Assembly (NCBI GenBank): GCA_964602655.1
Contig: CAZRSF010000018.1
Coordinates: 1 to 64,000, forward strand
DNA: 64,000 nt
DNA from: Moduliflexus sp964602655
GTDB lineage: Bacteria > Moduliflexota > Moduliflexia > Moduliflexales > Moduliflexaceae
Direction: 5' to 3'
Part shown: piece after piece, positions 6,141-14,807 of the stretch
Numbering within the stretch: position 1 is the stretch's first letter
Layout of the letters: the number at the start of each line of letters is the position of its first letter
Made by a program: the position numbers and the translations under genes
The notes under the pieces: model-generated
Told to the model about the DNA's origin: nothing
What the model saw: only the letters and a program-made list of their open reading frames with translations
The model's database searches: none

Positions 6141-8948
6141 ATGAAAAAGTCGTTCATGATTCTCTGGCTTCTGATTGGAGCCATGTTCCTCGCGGGTTGC
6201 CCCAACCACTACCAGAAAGGTCTGACCTATATCGAACAGGGACAGACCGATCTCGCCATCCAGGAACTTCTCGCGGCATTGCAAAAAGACCCCGATAACC
6301 CTGACATTTATTATCAATTAGGGTTGATTTATTTTCGCCAGGAATCGTACCGCAACGCGCTGGAAATGTTTCAGGCCGTCGTTGACCGTTTTCCGGCGTA
6401 TGCCAACCGGGACGGCGCATTGTATCATGTCGGAATGTGTCATTTCCAATTCCGTGAGTATGCCCCCGCAATGGACGCATTTGCCGAAGTCGGGGCAGCG
6501 TTTCCGGCCAGCCAGTTCGGCGAACTCGCGCAGTTGTACCATGCCGAAAGCGCGTGGCAGTCCGAGGATTTCGGCAAGGCGACCGGGTATTATCAAGAAT
6601 TGCTGCGCCGTTTTCCAACTGGCGCGTTTTATCCGGTCGGGCTGTTCCGGCTGGGAGAATGCCATTTGACGCTCGGCAATCATGCCGAGGCCGCCGAGGC
6701 GTTCAAAAAATTTTTAGCGGCGTCCGATACGTGGCAGGCCGACGCGATTCAGGGACGGTATGACGTAAACCGGTTGGTCGAGCAAGCGTATTATGGCTTG
6801 GGCCAGAGCTTTATCGCATTGAAAGAACCGGCCAAAGCCATCGGATTTTACCGCGACCTGCTCAATAAATTCCCGAAAAGCCGCTATGCGCCGGACGTGT
6901 TCTATCATCTTGGCATCGCTTACGAGAGCGTGGGAAATCAGCAGCAGGCCGTTGATACGTTTCGCACGCTGCTGAAAGATTTTCCGGCGTCGGAATACGC
7001 GGATGACGCGCTGTTCCGTCAAGGTGTCCTGCAATTCGGCAGCGGGCAGCGCGATCAGGCGCTTGCCGCGTTTGCGGAATTGCTGAAAACCTTTCCGCAA
7101 AGCCCGAACGCGCAACGGGCGCAGATCATGACCGGCAATGCGCTGATGATGAAAAATGAGCCTGCCAAAGCCGCAGAAGCCTACCAGCAAGCCCTGTCGT
7201 TTACGCCGCAAGCCATCGAAATCGGCAGCGTGAAGATCGCCAGAGACGACGCGATTGCGGGCGTTCAGCGTCAGATCAGACTCTCGGCGGCGATTGCCTA
7301 TTATCAGACTGACGAGTATGCGAAAGCGGCGGAACTGCTGGCCGCGATCCCTGCCGCAGAACGCAGCATCGAAGAGCATTTTTGGAGCGGAGAAATCGCC
7401 TTTCGCCTTCAGGATTATGAGCAGGCTCGCGACGATTTTAACCGTATTTTGAAAAGCCCGGAGGCTGGCGAGCTTGTTCAACAGGCGCATTTAGGTCTCC
7501 TGAAAATTCTCTACGCGCAGGAACAATGGCAGGAGGTCTTACAGCGCGCCCAGGAGATTCCGCGCGAGCGCCTGACCCCGGAAGTCTTCCTGCTTGTTGG
7601 GGATGCGGCGTTGAATCTCAAAGATTTTTCCACCGCGATTCAGTGGTATGAGGATATTCGCAATCGCTATCCGCAGCATCCGATGGCGCAAGACATTCTC
7701 TACTACGCTGGAACTGCCGCCTACAAATTGGAAAAATTCGAACAGGCGCGGCAATATTTCAGCGATTTGATCCAGCAGTACCCCGGCCATCGTTTTGCGG
7801 GCGAAGCGCAGTTTTTTCTCGGCTGGACATTTTTCCGCGACGACAATTACGAGCAGGCGATTCGCGCGTTTCAACTCCTGATCGAGCGCTTTCCCAAACA
7901 CGAGCTTGTGGTGCAGGCGAAGCTGAAAATCGCGGACTGTTATTTCAATATGGGACGCTACGCGGAGTCGCTGCAAGAATACGAGCGGATTCTGAAAGAT
8001 TACCAGAGTCAGCCGGATGTGATCGGCGAAGCGCAGTACGGCATGGCGTTGGTGTATAAAGTCACCGGCGAATACGACCAGTATCTCGCCGCAACGCGGG
8101 AGTTTATCGCCAAAAACCCCGACAGCCCGCTCAGTATCGCCGCGCAGTTTCAGATTGGCGAGCAATATTTTCAACAGGAAGATTATGTAAACGCTGTCAG
8201 CGCGTATCAGTGGATTGTCGAGCGATTTCCCGACAGCGAATACGCGGATAATGCGTTGTATCGCATCGGTCAGTCGTATGCGCAGCAGAATGATTTCACA
8301 GCGGCGCTGGAATATTTTCACAGCCTGATGAGCCGGTATCCGAAAAGCGAGTATCGCCCGACTACGCAATATGACATCGCGGCGATCTATTTCCGCGCAC
8401 AGGATTTTGCGAACGCTGCCGCCGAATATCAGGTTTTCCTGCAAAGCTTTCCGGCGGACAGCAACGTGCCGCAAGCGATGTACGACTACGGCACAAGCCT
8501 GATCGCGCTGAATCGGATGCCGGAAGCGTCCAAACTCTTCGAGCAGTTGGTTCAACGGTTTCCTTCAAGTCCGCAAGCTGAAGGCGCTGGATTTGTCGTC
8601 GGAGAAACCTACGCTGGTCAACAACGCTGCGAGGACGCAGAAGAGGCGTTCGGCGCGGCGTTGAACGGCGCAGATCAGGCCAAAGCGGCTAAAGCGCAAT
8701 TGACGATTGCCGCATGTTATCAAACGCAAGGAGATTCGGAAAAAGCGATTGCCGAATATTTTAAGGTGATTTACGTGCATTCCAGCCAGAAAGCGGAGGT
8801 GGATCAGGCGACATTTGCCTCGGCGGGAATCTATGAACAACAGGGCAAAATAGACGAAGCTCGCAATTTGTACAAAAAACTGGCGGAAACGTCGAGCAAT
8901 CAGGAATTCGTGCAACAGGCGAAACAGAAATTGCAGGAATTGCAATAA
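6141..8948 (+). CDS. Large TPR lipoprotein (outer-membrane assembly-like)
   Basis: 935 residues. A lipoprotein signal peptide (MKKSFMILWLLIGAMFLAGC, Cys20) is followed by end-to-end tetratricopeptide repeats, many of the outer-membrane BamD/YbgF type with recurring FP-x-S-x-Y/A-x-x-A (for example FPKSRYAPDVFYHLGIAYE). More than a dozen repeats are visible up to the C-terminus. It is probably a periplasm-facing scaffold anchored in a membrane; partner unknown. No strong SD precedes ATG 6141, but the lipobox supports this start. An exported TPR protein follows on the same strand. Confidence 0.85.
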   Translation: MKKSFMILWLLIGAMFLAGCPNHYQKGLTYIEQGQTDLAIQELLAALQKDPDNPDIYYQLGLIYFRQESYRNALEMFQAVVDRFPAYANRDGALYHVGMCHFQFREYAPAMDAFAEVGAAFPASQFGELAQLYHAESAWQSEDFGKATGYYQELLRRFPTGAFYPVGLFRLGECHLTLGNHAEAAEAFKKFLAASDTWQADAIQGRYDVNRLVEQAYYGLGQSFIALKEPAKAIGFYRDLLNKFPKSRYAPDVFYHLGIAYESVGNQQQAVDTFRTLLKDFPASEYADDALFRQGVLQFGSGQRDQALAAFAELLKTFPQSPNAQRAQIMTGNALMMKNEPAKAAEAYQQALSFTPQAIEIGSVKIARDDAIAGVQRQIRLSAAIAYYQTDEYAKAAELLAAIPAAERSIEEHFWSGEIAFRLQDYEQARDDFNRILKSPEAGELVQQAHLGLLKILYAQEQWQEVLQRAQEIPRERLTPEVFLLVGDAALNLKDFSTAIQWYEDIRNRYPQHPMAQDILYYAGTAAYKLEKFEQARQYFSDLIQQYPGHRFAGEAQFFLGWTFFRDDNYEQAIRAFQLLIERFPKHELVVQAKLKIADCYFNMGRYAESLQEYERILKDYQSQPDVIGEAQYGMALVYKVTGEYDQYLAATREFIAKNPDSPLSIAAQFQIGEQYFQQEDYVNAVSAYQWIVERFPDSEYADNALYRIGQSYAQQNDFTAALEYFHSLMSRYPKSEYRPTTQYDIAAIYFRAQDFANAAAEYQVFLQSFPADSNVPQAMYDYGTSLIALNRMPEASKLFEQLVQRFPSSPQAEGAGFVVGETYAGQQRCEDAEEAFGAALNGADQAKAAKAQLTIAACYQTQGDSEKAIAEYFKVIYVHSSQKAEVDQATFASAGIYEQQGKIDEARNLYKKLAETSSNQEFVQQAKQKLQELQ

Positions 8949-8970
8949 GCATTATTTCCCCGCCTGGGAG

Positions 8971-9080
8971 CAGGGCTGTGAAGTTCTGTCATGGCGAGAA
9001 GCGTCAGCGACGAAGCCATCCCGTTTCGGCGAGATTGCTTCGCTGAAAAGCGCTCGCAATGACAGAACTTCACAGCCCTG
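8971..9080. repeat. Palindromic repeat element with 22-bp perfect arms
   Basis: The arm at 8971-8992 (CAGGGCTGTGAAGTTCTGTC...) is exactly complementary to 9059-9080. The interior contains GCGAGATTGCTTCGCTGAA and GCTCGCAATGACA, wording I recognise from dispersed palindromic repeats common in environmental bacterial genomes. It fills most of the gap between the two TPR genes. Confidence 0.8.
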
Positions 9081-9107
9081 CCTCCAAGTAGGGGAAATTT
9101 GTCATCT

Positions 9108-9704
9108 ATGAAAACACAAAGACGATGGAATATGTTGTGGCTCTGTGTCGGCGCATGCTGTCTGCTGTCCGCGAATCGCGCGGCATCTCAGAACAACAAT
9201 TCGCCGGAATCCCTCCGGCTGCCGGAAATCGTGATTACCGGCATAGATGAATCCAAAATTCAGCGCCCGATTCCGAAAGTCGAACGGCTTCCGGCGTCGC
9301 TTCCGGTCATTGCGACGTCCTGTCAGGATGAGGCGGACGAGTTGGGGCGACAGGCCGCATTGGCAGCGCTGCTCCAGCCGCGCCGGGCGGAGAAACTCTA
9401 TCAGCAGGCCATTGCGATTGATCCGGAATATACGGAAGCGTATGTGCGTCTTGGAAAGGTCTATCAGGCCTCCGGCATGTACGAACGGGCGAAAGACGCG
9501 TATGTCATGGCCGCCGGGCGCGATGCTGATGCCAGCGACATCCCGTATGCCTTAGGCATTCTGTACAGTAGCCATTTACGCGAGCCTCAAAAAGCGCTTG
9601 AACAGTATCGCGCCTATCTTGAACATGGCGGAACGGATGCGCGGGTGACTCTCTGGATTCGGGAACTTGAACAGAAACTTCAACCGCAGACGCCGACCCC
9701 GTAG
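9108..9704 (+). CDS. Exported TPR protein
   Basis: 198 residues. A Sec signal peptide (MKTQRRWNMLWLCVGACCLL, cleavage likely after the Ala-rich stretch near residue 28) is followed by LRLPEIVITGIDESKI and two to three TPR units (EYTEAYVRLGKVYQASGMYERAKDAY, then DIPYALGILYS). Probably periplasmic and related in role to the large TPR lipoprotein upstream. ATG 9108 is preferred to the TTG at 9099, which is only 4 bases from the GGGG. The stop lies inside a perfect 28-bp palindrome. Confidence 0.75.
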   Translation: MKTQRRWNMLWLCVGACCLLSANRAASQNNNSPESLRLPEIVITGIDESKIQRPIPKVERLPASLPVIATSCQDEADELGRQAALAALLQPRRAEKLYQQAIAIDPEYTEAYVRLGKVYQASGMYERAKDAYVMAAGRDADASDIPYALGILYSSHLREPQKALEQYRAYLEHGGTDARVTLWIRELEQKLQPQTPTP

Positions 9705-9728
9705 AGACGCACGGCCGTGCGTCTCTAC
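9701..9728. terminator. 28-bp perfect palindrome between convergent genes
   Basis: GTAGAGACGCACGG followed directly by its exact complement (9701-9728). It includes the TAG stop of the TPR gene and lies 9 bases before the end of the convergent lipoprotein gene. It could terminate both strands. GTAGAGACGC palindromes recur in many environmental genomes (recalled, not searched). Confidence 0.7.
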
Positions 9729-9737
9729 TTGATGGCA

Positions 9738-10151
9738 TTACGACACGGTCAGCGGAATATAGACCGTATTGCTGGAGGTGCTGTCTCGATTTTGAACAAA
9801 CACGGTGAGAATGACTTCGCCAGGCTGAACGAGCACGCTCAGTTGGAACGACGTGGTTAACGTGCCGGACGTGCCATCGGCATTCGATACCCGCCCTTGA
9901 TACGAATTGCCTTGCGAGTCTGTAATAAAGGCAGTTCCGTCGTTTAATTTGCCGGACACATCAATAAAGTTGATTGCCAGCACGATGGTCGCGCCGGAAT
10001 TGGCAGGGTTCGGCGTGGCTGTGCCCCCTTCTGATAATTGCGGCGGAGTCGCCGGCCCGGTCGGACTGTCGCCGCCGCCATCGCATCCGGCGAGCGCGAT
10101 TATCAGGGCAAACAGTATGCCCCACCACATACATTTCATGCAAGATTTCAT
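9738..10151 (-). CDS. Small lipoprotein with Ig-like domain
   Basis: 137 residues. The lipoprotein signal has lipobox ALAGC (Cys23), then Gly/Ser/Pro-rich spacer (DGGGDSPTGPATPPQ) and about 90 residues of beta-rich sequence (GATIVLAINFIDVSGK, GTLTTSFQLSVLVQPGEVIL) that looks like an Ig-like/CARDB fold. ATG 10151 has a clear AAAGGAGG upstream. Function unknown; likely surface or periplasmic. Convergent with the exported TPR gene. Confidence 0.75.
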   Translation of the reverse strand: MKSCMKCMWWGILFALIIALAGCDGGGDSPTGPATPPQLSEGGTATPNPANSGATIVLAINFIDVSGKLNDGTAFITDSQGNSYQGRVSNADGTSGTLTTSFQLSVLVQPGEVILTVFVQNRDSTSSNTVYIPLTVS

Positions 10152-10243
10152 CCCTTTGCCTCCTTTGTTAAATGATTGATATTATGTGCTCTCATCTTGC
10201 GGCAACGCCGCGATTTCCCATCTCAAGAGGGGAAATAAGGTCT

Positions 10244-12145
10244 TTATGTAAAATCTTTGGCGCAGCGAAAGCCGATAAAGTTGCTGCGATTATCTGCCGG
10301 GGCATAGAGTCGCGTCGCGCAGGTAGATTGGTGCTCAGGATGAATCCACGATCCGCCGCGCAACACGATAAAATCTTCGTCATAATCCGGACTCTGATGC
10401 TGACTCCAGGCATACGACTTATACCGATCCGATGTCCATTCCAGCACATTGCCGGTCATGTCGTACACGCCGAACGGACTGGTGCCGTTGGGGAACTGGT
10501 TCACCGCTGTCAGATGATGCACACCGGATTCCTGCGTATTGCAGCGCGTATGATCGAATTCGTTGCCCCAGGGAAATACTCTGCCGTCAGTTCCTCGCGC
10601 CGCTTTTTCCCATTCCGCTTCGGTCGGCAGGCGTTTTCCGATCCAGCGGGCGTATGCGTTGGCCTCTTCCCACGTCACGTTCACGACCGGAAACGCATCC
10701 GCGCCTTCCGGGTAGCAATGTGCCGCGTCGAAACGCTTGTACTGCGCGTTCGTCACTTCATGCGTATCCATAAAAAACCCGTCAAGATAGACGCTTTGCG
10801 CCGGGCTGGCGTTGGCTGAACCATTCTCGCGCCCCATGATAAAATGACCGGGGGCAATATAATTCATATTGGCGAACGTATCCTCAGAACGGTATTCTAA
10901 ACGGATCGGCGTCTGCGATTGAGGCAGCGTGACAACATCCAACGTTTTCAGCACATCGCGCGAAATATTTTGCAGAAACGTATTTTTTTGCTGTTCTAAC
11001 CGCGCTAATACCGGCAAAATGGCGGGCGTGGCGATTTTTCCCAACGCATACGCGGCTTTCCAATGCACCATCCAATCGTCATCGCGCAAGGCGTGCAGCA
11101 GCGGTTCGAAGGCTTGTTCCGATCCGATTTGCCAGAGTGCGCTGACGGCCATGCTGCGCACATGCCAGTTCGGATCGATCAATGCACGGCTGAGCGCCTT
11201 GATCGACTTTTCCGAACGAAGCTGCCCTAACCCCCAGGCCGCGCTTTCGCGCACCTGCCAGACCTCGTCTTGCAGCGTCGCGATCAGCGAGGGCAGTGCG
11301 CGCTGCGACCGGAGTTCCCCAAGCGCCTGCGTGACGCGCTGCCGGATTTGCCAGTTTTCGTCATGCAGCGCGATGAGCAACGGTTTGATGATCCGGTTCG
11401 ATTCCATGCCGCCAAGCGCGTTGACAGCGCAATAGCGCACATGCCAGACATCGTCGCTCAGGCATTTCACCATCTCTTTCAACGCCGCGCCCGAACCGAT
11501 TTTGCTCAACACTTCAAGCGCCGTGCATCGAACACGCCAGACATCGTCTTTCAGCGTTTTGACAATATGCTGCACTGCGCCGTTCGACGGCGTCATGCTC
11601 AGTTCGAGCAACGCGGCTTCTCTAATCGTCCAGTCGCTGCTTTGCAGAGCGCGAGTTAATTCGCTGACAGAACGTTTCAAGGAAATTGCCGACGCGCTGC
11701 CGGAAGGCGTCGTATTCTGCCGATGAATTGGCGTGGTCGTCACAGATGCATCTGGCATCGGCACGGCCTGTTTGGTCGTCATGAGTGTGTCGTCGGCTGG
11801 CGGTGTCGGCGTGAAATGCGTGTGGGATGGTTGGGGCTGTTGCTGCGGCGGCGTCTGGGAAACAGACGCCGGAAGCGATTTAGGGTGCGCTGTTGGAAGA
11901 TATTGTCGAATCCTGACGGTTGCGCCAACCTGCTCAACGTAGAGTTTCAGTTTTTTCGTTGCGACGGCGGAAATATTGGTGGCAATCACGCATGGACACG
12001 AGGCGACAATCGCTTCCGGCGAGTCGCTCAGCCCGCGTATATGTTGGAGCAGCCGGAGCAATTTGTCCTGCTCCGTGCCGATAGATCGTAATTCCACCTC
12101 GAATCGAGCGGCGTGTTGACTTTCCAAGCGTCGTGTTCTGCTCAT
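10244..12145 (-). CDS. L7/L12-like + HEAT repeats + FGE-like domain fusion
   Basis: 633 residues in three parts. Residues ~12-80 resemble the C-terminal domain of ribosomal L7/L12 (FEVELRSIG, KKLKLYVEQVGATVRI). A Gln/Pro/Thr linker (~85-160) leads to seven HEAT repeats at ~165-400; each carries a Trp, at 172, 203, 234, 265, 296, 327 and 358, an exact 31-residue period. Residues ~430-633 are a formylglycine-generating-enzyme/SUMF1-type domain (PGHFIMG, GKRLPTEAEWEKAARG, FPWGNE, YDMTGNVLEWT, LRGGSW, FIGFRCA). The catalytic Cys that follows GGS-Y/W in true FGEs is Ile-His here, so formylglycine formation is doubtful. No signal peptide; probably cytosolic. Role unknown. Confidence 0.82.
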   Translation of the reverse strand: MSRTRRLESQHAARFEVELRSIGTEQDKLLRLLQHIRGLSDSPEAIVASCPCVIATNISAVATKKLKLYVEQVGATVRIRQYLPTAHPKSLPASVSQTPPQQQPQPSHTHFTPTPPADDTLMTTKQAVPMPDASVTTTPIHRQNTTPSGSASAISLKRSVSELTRALQSSDWTIREAALLELSMTPSNGAVQHIVKTLKDDVWRVRCTALEVLSKIGSGAALKEMVKCLSDDVWHVRYCAVNALGGMESNRIIKPLLIALHDENWQIRQRVTQALGELRSQRALPSLIATLQDEVWQVRESAAWGLGQLRSEKSIKALSRALIDPNWHVRSMAVSALWQIGSEQAFEPLLHALRDDDWMVHWKAAYALGKIATPAILPVLARLEQQKNTFLQNISRDVLKTLDVVTLPQSQTPIRLEYRSEDTFANMNYIAPGHFIMGRENGSANASPAQSVYLDGFFMDTHEVTNAQYKRFDAAHCYPEGADAFPVVNVTWEEANAYARWIGKRLPTEAEWEKAARGTDGRVFPWGNEFDHTRCNTQESGVHHLTAVNQFPNGTSPFGVYDMTGNVLEWTSDRYKSYAWSQHQSPDYDEDFIVLRGGSWIHPEHQSTCATRLYAPADNRSNFIGFRCAKDFT

Positions 12146-12273
12146 GCCGTCTGCCGCGTGTGTCGTTCACGCGCCGCGTCTGGCAGGCATCATGTCATGT
12201 TTACCATCTACGCATATCCCGCCGCAAGCGACGATTACGGGATATGACAGTTCTTCTCGGCGTTTGTATAGTA

Positions 12274-12302
12274 TAATTATGCAGTTTTTAACGGCGTGTC
12301 AA
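12274..12302 (-). promoter_or_regulatory. Sigma-70 promoter for the HEAT/FGE-like gene
   Basis: On the minus strand TTGACA (12302-12297) is followed after 17 bases by TAATTA (12279-12274), with an overlapping TATACT three bases further on. This is a consensus -35 and an AT-rich -10, about 130 bases upstream of the ATG. Confidence 0.55.
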
Positions 12303-12415
12303 GAAAAAAGCGCCGTTGGAGAACTCCGACGCAACTATTCAGGCGTACCGGCGAACAGCCTTGCCCGCCGTTCATCCCCCTCTTGACTCGAAACATGCAA
12401 TGACGGTCTGTCTTA

Positions 12416-12431
12416 CGGACAAGGCTGTCCG
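12416..12431. repeat. CGGACAAGGCTGTCCG repeat, copy 1
   Basis: A short palindromic unit (CGGAC/GTCCG around AAGGCT). The same 16 bases occur at 14649-14664. Confidence 0.6.
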
Positions 12432-12538
12432 CAGATACAATGATGCTAAATAATGACTCTTTCCCTTTGATCGTCAAAAAAGAATACGATTTCAACCGTC
12501 AACTCATAATAGCAATATTCTGTCAAGCAGTGTTGCGC

Positions 12539-13294
12539 TTAGTTCATTGGCTGCCACCGTGTCCGCGCGAGAAATAATTCGAGCTTATCCGAGGCGCGAA
12601 GGACGCGATGCAGGACGGTTTGCCGGTCGTCTTCGGCGGTCTGCTCGCTTTGGATGACGACCGTATCGCCCGGCAGCGCTTCGGCGCGGAAACTGACTTC
12701 CAGTTCGGTTAATTCGGCATTGCGCCAGAGGTCGTCGCTGATGGTTTCGACCGCCCATTCAACGTAACTGACGTTATTGACGTGCTGATTCAGATCAATA
12801 TCGCTGTGTCGCACATCGAACCGTTTTTCGATCTGCGCCTGACTCGGTCGCCAAAGCGTATCGAAACGGTCATCAATGGCGCGAGGCCGATCCGTCTTAT
12901 GCGATCCGAGAATATCGTCAGGCAGACGAATCGGCGTTTTCCGCGCCAATTCGATAATCAGCCAGATGCTCGACGCTTTCGCGAGCAGGCGATCTTGCTC
13001 GTCGAAGTAGAAAAAATCGCGAATGCCGTAAAACCCGAATGCCAGCGCCGGCCACGTTTCCACGCGGACGCGCTCCTGCCAGTTCGGATAGCGTTCGACC
13101 TGCACATGAAAGCGCGACAGCATCCAGGTCAAGCCCTGCTGTTGCAGCGATTCGACGCTGAAACCGAGGTCGCGGGCGTGATTCCCCGCCGTTTCCTGCA
13201 AAAAGCGGCACAGCGTCTGAATCGTCGCCTTGCTCCGAAAATCGGTCTGATACGAGTGAATCTGAAACCATTCATTCCAAATCGGCGTTGGCAT
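12539..13294 (-). CDS. Acyl-ACP thioesterase (FatA/FatB family)
   Basis: 251 residues, the normal size for a bacterial double-hotdog acyl-ACP thioesterase, which releases free fatty acid from acyl carrier protein. Recognisable parts are the N-terminal WFQIHSYQTDFRSKATIQTLCRF start, TWMLSRFHVQVERYP, ETWPA, and in the second hotdog the catalytic D-x-N-x-H motif DIDLNQHVNNVSYVEW (near residue 170). It may set acyl chain supply; the acyl-CoA synthetase at the left end could re-activate the product, though they are not linked. It follows bshC with 48 bases between. Confidence 0.85.
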   Translation of the reverse strand: MPTPIWNEWFQIHSYQTDFRSKATIQTLCRFLQETAGNHARDLGFSVESLQQQGLTWMLSRFHVQVERYPNWQERVRVETWPALAFGFYGIRDFFYFDEQDRLLAKASSIWLIIELARKTPIRLPDDILGSHKTDRPRAIDDRFDTLWRPSQAQIEKRFDVRHSDIDLNQHVNNVSYVEWAVETISDDLWRNAELTELEVSFRAEALPGDTVVIQSEQTAEDDRQTVLHRVLRASDKLELFLARTRWQPMN

Positions 13295-13309
13295 GATCGT
13301 GTAACAAGC

Positions 13310-13346
13310 GTAACGCTGAAAAACGGGTAAAATTTTTCAGCGTTAC
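13310..13346 (-). terminator. Hairpin, 14-bp perfect stem, at the end of bshC
   Basis: GTAACGCTGAAAAA (13310-13323) pairs with TTTTTCAGCGTTAC (13333-13346) around a 9-base loop. On the minus strand the stem ends in a T-run, as in an intrinsic terminator. It includes the TAA stop of bshC. Confidence 0.65.
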
Positions 13347-14572
13347 ACCGCTATTTCTAAAATGTTTCGAGTAGAATCATACTGTTCGAAAAGCCAATCC
13401 ACAAAGACGATTCCGCCGTACAAGTTCATGTAATAAAACAGATTGAAGACGCGCTCCTGTTTTTGACCGAACGGCAGCAGCATATCCGACAGGCTGTCGG
13501 CGGCGGCGCGGAGTTTTTCGGCGCGGGCTTTTTCCTGCGCTCGCTGCTGGCCTAACGCTTCTTTGAGCGCTTGCGACACAGCGTTTTCGAACGGGCGTTC
13601 GATGGATGCGCCAGCGGCGCGAAGCTGGGCGAAATAGGCTTGTGTCAATTCATGCGTCTGCTGTGTTAATCCCTTAAAATCGAAGCCGGTCTGTGTTTTG
13701 ACGACATGTTGCGCAAGCGCGGTCTTATCGAGCGTTAGTGCGTCTTCGAGCGCGATCTGCTGTTTCTGCATCAGCCGCGTCGCTTTCGGTTCCAATAGCG
13801 TGAGCGACATGCGCGGCGTCACCGCTGCTTTTTTTACGCCATGCAACGCATATTGCGCGTCTAACTCGCGGATGTAGGCGATTTCTCCCGGCCCGGCGAC
13901 ATAAGTATGCGTCTCGAAATAGGCGTCCTGACAGACGTTGCGGGTTTTGACGTTCGGCGCGAGATCGTAATCGGCAGGGTTGACGCGCGTACCATCTCGC
14001 AGGGCAAAACCCTGCTCATCGCGGAAGACCGCCATCCTTTTTTTGCCGACCATGCAGAAAAAGTTCCCCTGTGCGCCGACCGGCGTATTTTCGGCTTCAC
14101 GCAAAAGCATCGGCTTGATAAACGCTTTGAATTCAGGCGTTGACGGATCGAAGCATTCCACGCCGAGCCGTCCGAACACTTCCTGCGCTAACAATACGGA
14201 TGCCTCGCCCAGCGTTTTGCCGGGAGCATAGCAACGCAGCGCGATGTCTCGCAGCGCGGGCGTAAATTCGGTCTGGCGCAGCGTGTCGAAAAATTGCGCT
14301 AACAGATCGCACAGCGATTGTTCGATCTCGATCTGCCCGCAGGAATAGCCCTGAGAATCAATGTCCCACGTCAACGAGCGCAGTTGACTTTCGGTATCGA
14401 GATACTCGATATGATTGATTTCATTGAAATCCGCGTCGTTCGTTTCCAACCAATAGATCGCGTTTCCGCCGATTTGCCGGGCGAGGTGAATCGCGCCCAG
14501 CACCTTATATGTTGTGTACATCGGCCCGCCTAACAAGCCGATTTGCTGTCCAGTGATGATAGTCGGTTTCAC
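13343..14572 (-). CDS. bshC: Bacillithiol synthesis cysteine-adding enzyme, short form
   Basis: 409 residues. BshC joins cysteine to glucosaminyl-malate in the last step of bacillithiol synthesis. The family hallmark TGQQIGLLGGPMYTTYKVLGAIHLA is at the very N-terminus, followed by IYWLETNDADFNEINHIEYLD, MSLTLLEPKATRLM near 260 and the YYMNLYGG region near the end. Usual BshC proteins have roughly 60-80 residues before TGQQ and total over 500, so this one is N-terminally short. The GTG start at 14572 has GAGGA correctly spaced upstream, so the short form looks genuine. bshA and bshB are not in the window. Confidence 0.85.
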   Translation of the reverse strand: MKPTIITGQQIGLLGGPMYTTYKVLGAIHLARQIGGNAIYWLETNDADFNEINHIEYLDTESQLRSLTWDIDSQGYSCGQIEIEQSLCDLLAQFFDTLRQTEFTPALRDIALRCYAPGKTLGEASVLLAQEVFGRLGVECFDPSTPEFKAFIKPMLLREAENTPVGAQGNFFCMVGKKRMAVFRDEQGFALRDGTRVNPADYDLAPNVKTRNVCQDAYFETHTYVAGPGEIAYIRELDAQYALHGVKKAAVTPRMSLTLLEPKATRLMQKQQIALEDALTLDKTALAQHVVKTQTGFDFKGLTQQTHELTQAYFAQLRAAGASIERPFENAVSQALKEALGQQRAQEKARAEKLRAAADSLSDMLLPFGQKQERVFNLFYYMNLYGGIVFVDWLFEQYDSTRNILEIAV

Positions 14573-14595
14573 AAAAAGATTCCTCAGCAGGTAAT

Positions 14596-14628
14596 AACCC
14601 TGACAGGGTTCGAAACTCTGTCAGGGTT
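14596..14628. repeat. CCTGACAGGG palindromic repeat, copy 1
   Basis: AACCCTGACAG (14596-14606) and CTGTCAGGGTT (14618-14628) form a perfect 11-bp stem around GGTTCGAAACT. A related unit lies at 45821-45851. Confidence 0.7.
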
Positions 14629-14647
14629 GCCAGTCCATGAAATTCTT

Positions 14648-14665
14648 GCGGACAAGGCTGTCCGC
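14648..14665. repeat. GCGGACAAGGCTGTCCGC repeat, copy 2
   Basis: The core 16 bases are identical to 12416-12431. It lies between the divergent bshC and pcm genes. Confidence 0.6.
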
Positions 14666-14807
14666 TGGTATATTGATCTTCATGACCGATCTTGCTGTCA
14701 AGCAGAAAGTCGCAAGTTTTATTTGACAATTTTGCCGGAGAGAATAACGTGGAAACGATCAGGACGGCACGAGTTCATCACGCATCGAAGGCATAAGAGG
14801 GAGTCCG

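Larger units (their letters stand above)
12146..12538. other. Intergenic region with promoter and repeat remnants
   Basis: 393 bases without a gene. It contains a good minus-strand promoter, a CGGACAAGGCTGTCCG palindrome at 12416-12431, and a degenerate relative GGCGAACAGCCTTGCCCGCC near 12350-12370. No further coding potential is seen. Confidence 0.6.

Noticed and set aside
7539..8555. 338-codon open frame on the minus strand
   Set aside because: Antisense shadow of the TPR lipoprotein; its length reflects codon bias of the real gene.
10946..11653. CRISPR-like regular 93-base periodicity
   Set aside because: The period comes from seven 31-residue HEAT repeats in a coding sequence; the DNA units diverge and there are no identical repeats or spacers.
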